A stretch of DNA of 64,000 bases from Cyclobacteriaceae bacterium (GTDB lineage: Bacteria; Bacteroidota; Bacteroidia; Cytophagales; Cyclobacteriaceae): positions 2,155,501-2,219,500 of the forward strand of contig CP075525.1 in the NCBI GenBank assembly GCA_025808415.1. Reading direction: 5' to 3'. Made by a program: the position numbers and the translations under genes. The stretch's first letter is position 1. Each line of letters begins with the position of its first letter. Positions 42,391 to 48,970 of this stretch are shown one piece after another. Below the pieces are notes generated by a model, which worked only from the letters and a program-made list of their open reading frames with translations, was not told the origin of the DNA and did not search any database.

Positions 42391-44007
42391 ATGAGACTTT
42401 TAACTTTTGGACTAATCTTCCTTTGCACATCATGTGGACTAATTCTTCAAAATACAGCAACCAAAAATTTTAAAGACCCAGTTACTAAGACTAAGGAGTA
42501 TAAATCACTAAACAGGTTTCAGCAGGATTTTCTGTATCTAAAAACTATTTGTGAGAAATATTTTCCTCTAGCGGATAAATATTTCCCAAGAAATGAAAGA
42601 GTTCGGCTTGAGGAAATGATACTTAAAGAATTTAGTCGTTCGAATTTGACTGATTTAGAATTTCAATTATATCTGAAAAAATACCTTTCACACTTTGAAA
42701 ACCAGCATACTTGGACAGGTTTAAAAGGAGTAACGATTACAGGTATTTATCCTTTTTTTCTATACAGTCAAGAATCAAATTGGTACGTTTCAAACCTCTC
42801 TACCCAACTGAACGCTGGTTTCCTTGGACAAAAGGTTTTATTAATCAATAATGTACCCATTAATGATTATGAAAAGCAACTATTCAATTTTGTTTCGGCA
42901 GAGAACGACATTTCAAAACGGAAATCTGTTTCATTTTGGTGGAATCGTCCTGCATCTCATGAGTTTTTAAAAGGTCAAAAAATAGACTCTTTAAAATTGG
43001 CACTTGACAATGGTGAAATTCTCAATGTCCCAAAAATTACCTCTGGACAAATTAATTTTCAACTATCCGATAAAGACTTTAAAAAGCATCCAATAACCAC
43101 ACCGAAAGACAGAATTTATGATTATCAAATTATAGATTCAATTGGCGTCACCTATTTCCAATTTCATCAATGTTATGACAAAATTGAAATTAAAGAGGGA
43201 ATGAAATCTTATGTTAGACCTTGGTTAAGACCAATAGCAAGGCTTTATGTAAACATTCAAACAAGTAAAAAGAAGCCATCAAAAAGAATAAAAAAGTATT
43301 TTGACCCAGAAAGACCAATATTTAGTCAGTACGTCTCTCAAATGGTAAAAGAGTCAAATGAAAAAGGTGTAAATAAACTGATTCTTGATTTGAGAAATAA
43401 TAGCGGTGGAAGCGAATTAATATGTCTTCAATTACTTTACCATTTAACGGACAAAGAAAATTTGAAAGACTTCGAACTGTATGTTCCTAATACTGACTTT
43501 TATAAGCATTATTTTAAGAATGACTATAAAGAAAAAATTGAGTTATTCACTAAAAAACAAGGAACTCAGCCGCCAAAAGACTCATTATTTTACGCTGGAT
43601 ACAATAACAGTAACGAAAAATTATTTGATAAAATAACAGACCCAAAGTCTCCATACTTCATACCTAAAGAAAGACCTGTTTTTAAAGGAAAGATTGTAGT
43701 CTTAGCTGACTTCACAACGCACAGCGCAGGTGCATTATTTACAACCTTAATCCAAGATAATAAAGTAGCTAAAGTAATTGGAACAGATGTGTCAAACAAT
43801 CCGACAGGACCAACCACTTGGACACCATTTAAACTTCCAAATACAAAAATTGGAGCCTCAATTTCAAGCCAATATCTTGTTAGACCAGACAAATTGAAAG
43901 CTAACAAGTTTATTCCTGACATCTATATAGAGAAGAGTTATCAAGATTTATTAAACGGAAAAGACCCATTATTTGACAAAGCTTTAGAGATATTAAATGA
44001 GGACTAG
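42391..44007 (+). CDS. S41 family peptidase, lipoprotein (cassette 8)
   Basis: A 538-residue lipoprotein (signal FGLIFLCTSCG) with an S41 (C-terminal processing peptidase) domain: a PDZ-like segment LGQKVLLINNVPINDY, LILDLRNNSGGSELICLQL, and the nucleophile region VVLADFTTHSAGALFTTLI followed by VIGTDVSNNPTGPTTW. An in-frame ATG at 42382 adds three residues. The TAG stop (44005-44007) touches the extended 5' arm of attC 8. It is the only gene of cassette 8. Confidence 0.85.
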   Translation: MRLLTFGLIFLCTSCGLILQNTATKNFKDPVTKTKEYKSLNRFQQDFLYLKTICEKYFPLADKYFPRNERVRLEEMILKEFSRSNLTDLEFQLYLKKYLSHFENQHTWTGLKGVTITGIYPFFLYSQESNWYVSNLSTQLNAGFLGQKVLLINNVPINDYEKQLFNFVSAENDISKRKSVSFWWNRPASHEFLKGQKIDSLKLALDNGEILNVPKITSGQINFQLSDKDFKKHPITTPKDRIYDYQIIDSIGVTYFQFHQCYDKIEIKEGMKSYVRPWLRPIARLYVNIQTSKKKPSKRIKKYFDPERPIFSQYVSQMVKESNEKGVNKLILDLRNNSGGSELICLQLLYHLTDKENLKDFELYVPNTDFYKHYFKNDYKEKIELFTKKQGTQPPKDSLFYAGYNNSNEKLFDKITDPKSPYFIPKERPVFKGKIVVLADFTTHSAGALFTTLIQDNKVAKVIGTDVSNNPTGPTTWTPFKLPNTKIGASISSQYLVRPDKLKANKFIPDIYIEKSYQDLLNGKDPLFDKALEILNED

Positions 44008-44016
44008 GCCGCATGC

Positions 44017-44188
44017 CGTTAACACCGTGTTTATTTAATTGCGGGGTTTTGTGTCCTAATTCAAATTCGTTTCATAATTTAGTTCGCTGTAGGCGGACAG
44101 TTGCGGAGCAAGTCGGGCTTAACATTCCGCTACGCTCCATTTTTAAGCCCTCCTACTCCCGCAACTAAATAAACACAAAACGTTGCCA
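44017..44188 (+). other. attC-like site 8 (172 bp)
   Basis: 5' core CGTTAAC 44017-44023, 3' core GTTGCCA 44182-44188. L arms GTGTTTATTTAATTGCGGG and CCCGCAACTAAATAAACAC. Nested hairpin GGGCTTAA/TTAAGCCC. The 5' arm 44007-44023 matches the complement of 42346-42362 at 16 of 17 positions. Confidence 0.88.
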
Positions 44189-44237
44189 GCAAGCCCGCCA
44201 CGACAAAAAAGTGACAAATAATTTGTAAATTTGGAAT

Positions 44238-44480
44238 ATGTATAAAGTAAAGGACTATATAAACATTGACAAGGAAATCCTTTCAGGAAACCCGGTTTTT
44301 AAAGGGACTAGAGTACCTATTCAGACATTGTTTGACCATTTGGAAAAAGGAATTTCGTTAGACGAATTTTTAAGTGATTTTCCTACTGTGACAAAGGAAC
44401 AAGCTATAGCAGTAATCGAGATAGCAAGTAAAATTTTGACTTCTAAGAATATTGAACAGATTTATGAGACTGCTGCTTGA
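44238..44480 (+). CDS. DUF433 antitoxin (VapB45-like)
   Basis: An 80-residue DUF433 protein with the family start YINIDKEILSGNPVFKGTRV, PIQTLFDHLEKGISLDEFLS and FPTVTKEQAIAVIE. DUF433 proteins are the antitoxin of pairs with DUF5615 PIN-like toxins. Its end overlaps the toxin ATG by 17 bases. First gene of cassette 9. Confidence 0.9.
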   Translation: MYKVKDYINIDKEILSGNPVFKGTRVPIQTLFDHLEKGISLDEFLSDFPTVTKEQAIAVIEIASKILTSKNIEQIYETAA

Positions 44481-44787
44481 CGAGAACTTACCTAAAAGAC
44501 TGAAGAACGATTTAAATGAACACGAAATTTACACAGCAGCAGACAAGGGTTGGACTGGAATTACAAATGGAAAATTATTGGAGCTTTTAATTGAAAATAA
44601 GTTTGAAGCTCTATTGACGTTTGACAAGAATCTTCAATACCAACAGAATTTCAAAAAGTATACGATTGCGGTTATCGTTCTAAATGCCTCCGACAATAGT
44701 TATTTGACACTAAAGAATTTAGTTCCAAAGATTAAGGAGTTGTTGGAAAAGGAATTAAAATCAGGACCAACTGAAATAAAACAGTAG
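44464..44787 (+). CDS. DUF5615 PIN-like toxin (VapC45-like)
   Basis: A 107-residue PIN-like protein of the DUF5615/Mut7-C type. It starts MRLLLDENLPKRLKNDL, with the first acidic residues D-E of the nuclease site, then YTAADKGWTGITNGKLLELL and ALLTFDKNLQYQQNF with a further conserved D. It is expected to be an RNase toxin neutralised by the upstream DUF433 protein. The ATG at 44464 is chosen because the conserved core starts there. Second gene of cassette 9; its stop lies at the extended arm of attC 9. Confidence 0.88.
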   Translation: MRLLLDENLPKRLKNDLNEHEIYTAADKGWTGITNGKLLELLIENKFEALLTFDKNLQYQQNFKKYTIAVIVLNASDNSYLTLKNLVPKIKELLEKELKSGPTEIKQ

Positions 44788-44797
44788 GCGGGCCAGC

Positions 44798-44927
44798 TGG
44801 CAACACCGTGTTTGTTTAATGGCGGGCGACACAGTCGCCCGTAGTGTCAGCAAGTTTATTTATATTCGTATAAGGCGGACAAATTCGTTGGATTTATCCG
44901 CCACTAAACAAACCCAAAACGTTGCCG
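44798..44927 (+). other. attC-like site 9 (130 bp)
   Basis: 5' core TGGCAAC 44798-44804, 3' core GTTGCCG 44921-44927. Internal sequence is close to sites 5 and 6. The 5' arm 44787-44804 matches the complement of 44182-44199 at 16 of 18 positions. Confidence 0.88.
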
Positions 44928-44939
44928 GCAATTATTTTT

Positions 44940-45671
44940 ATGAGAAAGTGTACCCAACTAATTTTTGGACTTCTAATAATAGTTTCGTGCACACCGACAA
45001 AGACTGAGAAGATAACATGGTTTGAGTCGGACTGGATTTTCGTTAGGGACACTTCAAAGTTTCAATTCGACCCAAGATACATTGGACTAAGATTTCGAAA
45101 CGACACACTTATAACAATTTCAGACCTTTGGTTGACTCATGAAGGACGGTATTCAGTTAATGGAAATAAAATTCAGGTATTTGACGAGGACTCAACAGAC
45201 TTTGAAATAATCAAATTAACAAAGGACTCATTAATTCTTTATGGTTACACCGACACATTAAAATACTACAATAGAATCTTAGAGTTTGACAATAACCTAA
45301 GGTTTCAAAAAATTACTCTTCAAGGCGGACAATGTTTTGGTGAATGCCCAGAGTTTTACCTAACAATAGACGACAAAGGGAATACAGAATTTAAAGGACT
45401 TGAAAACAGTAAGTTCCAGGGGACAAAGATTTACTCAATTGACGTTCAAGCAAAACATCAAATTGACAGTTTGTTTAAATGGTCAAATATTAACAACATC
45501 GACACGACTGACTATTATGGTTCCGATGACGATTGGAGTTTAGCAATCACATTCCAGTACGGGGACAATGAATTAAGAAGAATAAGAGGGACACATAGTT
45601 CAATGCCGCATCGGTTAAAAGGAATCATTCGGACTCTTTTAGACGACTTAAGGAAAAAAGGATTGGTGTAA
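44940..45671 (+). CDS. DUF6438-like lipoprotein (cassette 10)
   Basis: A 243-residue lipoprotein with signal LIFGLLIIVSCTPTK. The central segment GGQCFGECPEFYLTIDDKGN matches the Cys-containing core of DUF6438 proteins, whose function is unknown. The N-terminal half (FESDWIFVRDTSKF) looks like a separate beta domain of lipocalin-like type. ATG at 44940 lies 19 bases past the crossover; the stop is close to the attC 10 arm, so the cassette holds just this gene. Confidence 0.72.
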   Translation: MRKCTQLIFGLLIIVSCTPTKTEKITWFESDWIFVRDTSKFQFDPRYIGLRFRNDTLITISDLWLTHEGRYSVNGNKIQVFDEDSTDFEIIKLTKDSLILYGYTDTLKYYNRILEFDNNLRFQKITLQGGQCFGECPEFYLTIDDKGNTEFKGLENSKFQGTKIYSIDVQAKHQIDSLFKWSNINNIDTTDYYGSDDDWSLAITFQYGDNELRRIRGTHSSMPHRLKGIIRTLLDDLRKKGLV

Positions 45672-45682
45672 AAAATAACAGC

Positions 45683-45813
45683 CGGCAACAAAATGTTTGC
45701 GCAATGGTGGGGTTTGGTGTAAGCTATAAGTTTATATCTTCGTTTCAACGTTTGGTCACGTGGGACAAATACGTTTTCAAAAGCCCACCACTGCGCAAAC
45801 ACAAACGTTGTGC
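45683..45813 (+). other. attC-like site 10 (131 bp), last intact site
   Basis: 5' core CGGCAAC 45683-45689, 3' core GTTGTGC 45807-45813. L arms TGTTTGCGCAATGGTGGG and CCCACCACTGCGCAAACA pair with one mismatch. The 5' arm 45670-45689 matches the complement of 44921-44940 at 17 of 20 positions. The next attC is missing, removed at the IS junction. Confidence 0.86.
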
Positions 45814-45839
45814 ACAATTGCCTTTAAATAAATAGAGTT

Positions 45840-45974
45840 ATGTATAAAGAGAGACTTGAGAATTACAAGAAAATTGAAGGACTAAGAAAGTCCAAATTAC
45901 TTGTTTATGTAACGGGGGACAGACCCGGAATGGAGACTCAGATTCATCCGGAGATTCTTGACTACTTTATAGAC
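45840..45974 (+). pseudogene. Truncated SDH/Clp-fold serine proteinase (cassette 11)
   Basis: The 45-residue start of a gene, MYKERLENYKKIEGLRKSKL then LVYVTGDRPGMETQIHPEIL, resembling the N-terminus of the SDH-type Clp-fold serine proteinases. It is cut by the IS3 left end at 45975; the frame runs to a TAG at 46008-46010 inside the IS. The catalytic part and the cassette's attC are gone. The family call is from recall of the VTGDRPGMET signature and is moderately sure. Confidence 0.65.
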
Positions 45975-45990
45975 TGTAAGCTCCCCATTT

Positions 45991-46812
45991 TTAGGACAAC
46001 TCTAAATTAGGAAATTTATTCATTGTTATTGTTGTAACCGGTTGTGGGTTTGTGGGAAACTCGTTTCGAGTTTCCCATAAATCCACGGCCAGCATGTCCG
46101 CAGGACTGCGCCCTTCGAGCGCATCATGTGGACGGTCATAGTTGTAATCATTCATCCACTCATCAGCTAGGATTCTTACCTGGATAAGGGATTCAAATAA
46201 GTACGCATCGAGAACATCTCTTCGGAAGCTTCCATTGAAACGCTCGATGTATGCATTCTGTGAAGGCTTGCCCGGTTGAATAAACTGAAGCTGGATGTTG
46301 CGTTCTTCGCACCATAGGCCGAGTTTGCTTGAGATGAATTCGGGGCCATTATCAACCCTGATTCGCTGTGGTTTTCCTCTCCATTGAATGACTTGTTCAA
46401 GTACCCGTATCACTCGCTCAGCCCGTAGCGAAGTATCAACTTCAATAGCAAGGGCCTCACGGTTAAAGTCGTCCAGCAAGTTGAGTACTCTGAACTTGCG
46501 ACCCGATAGAAGGGAATCACTCATAAAGTCCATCGACCAGCTTGCATTGATGTGGCTAACAGCCTCCAGGGGCTGAAGAACGCGTGCTGGTAATCTCCTT
46601 TTTCCTTTTCGTTTCATATTCAACTTCAATAATTTATACACCCGATGGATGCGTTTGTGGTTCCACAACAATCCTTCTTTCCTTATCCTGAAATACATTT
46701 TCCAAAATCCTTCGGTAGGCCGTTTCTCAGCTAAGTTCTGGAGTTTATCAATCACCGCATGATCGTCCGTCTTACTTCGATAGTAGTAAACCGAACGTGA
46801 GAGATCCATCAC
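45991..46812 (-). CDS. IS3-family transposase OrfB (integrase catalytic domain)
   Basis: A 273-residue OrfB from its first ATG, with the DDE triad: D in SWSMDFMSDSL, D in IRVDNGPEFISSK, E in NAYIERFNGSFRRD. The reading frame is open further upstream (protein text LRPAEKRTRVDYLRTTFQVS), so the active transposase is probably the OrfAB fusion made by a -1 frameshift. No disruption is visible, so the element may be active. Confidence 0.9.
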   Translation of the reverse strand: MMDLSRSVYYYRSKTDDHAVIDKLQNLAEKRPTEGFWKMYFRIRKEGLLWNHKRIHRVYKLLKLNMKRKGKRRLPARVLQPLEAVSHINASWSMDFMSDSLLSGRKFRVLNLLDDFNREALAIEVDTSLRAERVIRVLEQVIQWRGKPQRIRVDNGPEFISSKLGLWCEERNIQLQFIQPGKPSQNAYIERFNGSFRRDVLDAYLFESLIQVRILADEWMNDYNYDRPHDALEGRSPADMLAVDLWETRNEFPTNPQPVTTITMNKFPNLELS

Positions 46813-46886
46813 TTCACAGGCCCGACCGAGGCTGACTTGAAAAGTCGTTCTCAGATAATCTACACGGGTTCGCTTCTCAGCGGGCC

Positions 46887-47153
46887 TTAGAACTTTTTTC
46901 CCAAAACGTCTTTGAGCATCTTGTTGTCCAGCGCCAGGTCACCATACATCTGCTTGAGCTTCCGATTTTCTTCCTCAAGCTCCTTAACGCGCTTAAGTTC
47001 GTTCATCTCCATACCTCCGTACTTAGCCTTCCAATTATAAATAGTGGCTTTGGACACTCCGTGCGAACGGGCAATGTCCTGGATGTTTTTGCCAGCATCA
47101 AACTCCTTGAGAATAGTGAAAATCTGGGCTTCGGTAAATCGTGTTCTTTTCAT
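46887..47153 (-). CDS. IS3-family OrfA (helix-turn-helix)
   Basis: An 88-residue OrfA: MKRTRFTEAQIFTILKEFDA, the helix-turn-helix IQDIARSHGVSKATIYNWK, and a C-terminal leucine-zipper-like coil ELKRVKELEEENRKLKQMY. A slippery A-AAA-AAG heptamer lies just before the stop (46893-46899 on the minus strand), where a -1 shift would join OrfA to OrfB. Confidence 0.9.
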   Translation of the reverse strand: MKRTRFTEAQIFTILKEFDAGKNIQDIARSHGVSKATIYNWKAKYGGMEMNELKRVKELEEENRKLKQMYGDLALDNKMLKDVLGKKF

Positions 47154-47219
47154 TTTTAACAGTTTAAAGTTAGACCTTTTGTCTAATTCAAAACTGTCCT
47201 ATTTTCGGGGGAGCTTACA

Positions 47220-47306
47220 CTACCAGTCGTGTTCAAAGGCGGTTTCAATTTGTGCTGCAGCTGTGCTGGTGCCGAAGATGAAATGCTCGGGAAATGAAAG
47301 GCTCAT
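47220..47306 (-). pseudogene. Truncated GH1 beta-glucosidase, N-terminal 28 residues
   Basis: Starts MSLSFPEHFIFGTSTAAAQ and ends at a TAG (47220-47222) on the border of the IS. The FPxxFxFGTxTAAxQIE motif is the N-terminus of family 1 glycosidases. The ATG (47304-47306) overlaps the TGA of the upstream M15 peptidase gene, so the two formed an operon. The other 400 or so residues are missing. Confidence 0.82.
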
Positions 47307-48121
47307 TGGTCGTTGTTCGCGTACGAGGCCTGCTCGGTTTCCCATTGTTCCCAGTAGCGGCTTAGCAGTTCAAGGTCATCGGTAAGGCAGGGGTAAAGAG
47401 TTTCTTGCCTAGGAATGTAAGGAAAACGCCCGTTGGCAAGTTCGTAAACGCTTAATCCACCGGTCCATTCAAAATGCCCGGGATCATACAGGTATCGCCA
47501 ACGGCCGCCCCACCGCAACCCAAGTTGCTCACCAATAATGCCTATCCTCTTCCACAATGCTTTATTGTGCCATTCGGCCACACCGTTTACAATAGGCACC
47601 ACATCAATGGCCAGGCCATACTGGTGTTTCGATTTACCAGCACCGCTGCGGGTATATTTTTTTCCCATGCTTTTGTATTCATCTTGCTTGGCATGGGTGC
47701 GAAAGGTTTCCACAATTTCAAGTTCAATCCCTTTTTGTTTGCACAGATAAATCAGCCTGGAAACTTTATCGCGGAAGTAGGGGTGAAGGGCATTCAGGTC
47801 GGTGATCATGGGCAGTCCGCCACGGTTTTTGCCGAAGGTATAATTGCCAACAGTTGACCAGTATTGCCAGCCCTTTTCTTCCATTTCCATCAGCAGGCGG
47901 ATTTCTTCGCGTTTTAAAAAGGCCAGGTGCGCTTCGGCTTTTTGTATCGAATCGCGCAGGGCGGTTTCACGCGCAAGTTTTTCTTTTTCAATGCGGTTTA
48001 TGATTTCAACCTCTGCGCGGCAATCGTAAGGTTCGAAAAGAGAACTTTGTGCCAGGCTGGCAAAGGAATCGGTAAGCAGGTAAAAAAGTAGTCCACCAAT
48101 GAAAAAACGCATTGCTGCCAT
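47303..48121 (-). CDS. M15 family peptidoglycan peptidase (VanY/endolysin-like)
   Basis: A 272-residue exported peptidase with a signal peptide (FIGGLLFYLLTDSFASLAQ), a helical linker (residues 30-85) and an M15 domain. Zinc ligands are in GKSKHQYGLAIDVV (H and D) and LYDPGHFEWTGG (H), with VETFRTHAKQDEYKSMG before them. It probably trims cell-wall peptides (L-Ala-D-Glu or D-Ala-D-Ala bonds). It was translationally coupled to the now truncated GH1 gene. Confidence 0.87.
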   Translation of the reverse strand: MAAMRFFIGGLLFYLLTDSFASLAQSSLFEPYDCRAEVEIINRIEKEKLARETALRDSIQKAEAHLAFLKREEIRLLMEMEEKGWQYWSTVGNYTFGKNRGGLPMITDLNALHPYFRDKVSRLIYLCKQKGIELEIVETFRTHAKQDEYKSMGKKYTRSGAGKSKHQYGLAIDVVPIVNGVAEWHNKALWKRIGIIGEQLGLRWGGRWRYLYDPGHFEWTGGLSVYELANGRFPYIPRQETLYPCLTDDLELLSRYWEQWETEQASYANNDQ

Positions 48122-48185
48122 TGTTTAGAAAAGGCAAAGGTATGCGGTTGTTGCTATAAATCAAAAAGTTACGGGCAAATGAAAA

Positions 48186-48212
48186 AGCCGTGTCATTTCT
48201 GGTGACACGGCT
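48186..48212 (-). terminator. Rho-independent terminator
   Basis: Ten-base-pair stem AGCCGTGTCA/TGACACGGCT with a 7-base loop. On the minus strand it is followed by TTTTTC, so it ends transcription of the helical secreted protein gene to its right. Confidence 0.8.
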
Positions 48213-48252
48213 AATCTTATATTGGTAGAACCCCGCTCAAAATCAGGCTCAC

Positions 48253-48280
48253 TTGTCAGCCTGAGCCTGTCGAAGGCTGG
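48253..48280 (+). repeat. Solitary REP-like palindrome
   Basis: TTGTCAGCCT, core GAGCCTGTCGA, then AGGCTGG: same core as the repeats around the GIY-YIG gene but with stem CAGCCT/AGGCTG, a third covarying stem version. Confidence 0.75.
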
Positions 48281-48293
48281 TTTAACGATGGAT

Positions 48294-48764
48294 TTACTCC
48301 GAATCTTCAGTCTTTAACTCGGCCAGTATGGCTTCATACCTGGATTTGATTTCGGCATTTTCGGCAATGGCTTTTTTTACCTTGTTGTAAACCGCTGCGC
48401 CAACATATTCGCTGGCCAGTGTTTTAAACGTTTCCTGGATTTTGGCCGTGCCCTCATCCCTGGCTTTGATAATTTCCTTTATCGCAGCTATTTCTTCTGC
48501 CGTGGCTTTGGCGGCCGTAAGTTTAGCTTCATCGTTAATGATTTTTGAAAGTTCATTATAGCGTGCGCCTGAAATGGCTTCGTTGTTCTTCACCATCCCC
48601 GATATTGTTTCCATAAGATCTTTCTTCATGTTGTCGATGGAATCCATAACAAAGGCATATTTCTTCAGCTCTTCATCCGTAACGGCATCCTGTGCCACGG
48701 CACCGTTACAGGCAATTAACACGAACGCTAACCATGCGGGTAAAAATTTCAAAGGCTTCTTCAT
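48294..48764 (-). CDS. Exported helical protein of unknown function
   Basis: A 156-residue secreted protein with signal peptide FLPAWLAFVLIACNGAVAQ (possibly a lipoprotein cysteine at IAC). The mature part is almost wholly helical and rich in Ala, Glu and Lys (DEELKKYAFVMDSIDNMKKD, then IKEIIKARDEGTAKIQETF), and may be periplasmic. It loosely resembles DUF4168 proteins but I do not assign it firmly. The terminator at 48186-48212 lies downstream. Confidence 0.72.
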   Translation of the reverse strand: MKKPLKFLPAWLAFVLIACNGAVAQDAVTDEELKKYAFVMDSIDNMKKDLMETISGMVKNNEAISGARYNELSKIINDEAKLTAAKATAEEIAAIKEIIKARDEGTAKIQETFKTLASEYVGAAVYNKVKKAIAENAEIKSRYEAILAELKTEDSE

Positions 48765-48970
48765 CTCATCAGTGTTTTGGTAAAACTTCGGTTTTCTTGT
48801 TGTGCAGTATAGGACCTTTTGCCGTTTATGCCAAGCAAAATGTATGTAAATGGCCTTGCGGCAAGCGGTGCTGAAATGGCTTTTTTAGGGTATGCAACCG
48901 TTTGCGAAATTTCATTTTCCAACATTCTCTCCGTAATTTTCGCGCCTGTTTAAATCAACAACGTAACCTT

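Larger units (their letters stand above)
23446..45974 (+). mobile_element. Integron-like gene cassette array (no integrase seen)
   Basis: Ten attC-like sites in one orientation delimit eleven cassettes: 23446-24070, 24071-28324, 28325-31592, 31593-37375, 37376-38000, 38001-38893, 38894-42346, 42347-44182, 44183-44921, 44922-45807, and a truncated one from 45808. In all ten complete cassettes the bases after the upstream crossover are the reverse complement of the 5' arm of the cassette's own attC (14-20 bases, few mismatches). This follows from integrase-mediated cassette insertion and is hard to explain otherwise. Most genes point the same way as the sites and include two toxin-antitoxin pairs, as in chromosomal integrons. 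The region is visibly more AT-rich than the core genes. An integrase may act in trans or be lost. Confidence 0.88.
45975..47219 (-). mobile_element. IS3-family insertion sequence (1245 bp)
   Basis: Ends are inverted repeats: TGTAAGCTCCCC with ATTTTTAGGAC at the left, and the complement TGTAAGCTCCCC with CGAAAATAGGAC at the right. It encodes OrfA and OrfB on the minus strand. Flanking bases are GAC on the left and CTA on the right, so no 3-4 bp target duplication is visible. Both flanking genes are truncated at its ends, pointing to a deletion that started at the IS or to recombination between two copies. Confidence 0.9.

Noticed and set aside
23946..45813. The attC-like repeats as a CRISPR array or MITE family
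   Set aside because: Unit length is 129-172 bp, the spacing is 0.6-5.8 kb and carries genes, and each pair of flanking arms is cassette-specific, which MITEs or CRISPR repeats would not show.
23445..45813. The block as a prophage or conjugative element
   Set aside because: No structural, replication, integrase or transfer genes; only cassette-like cargo.
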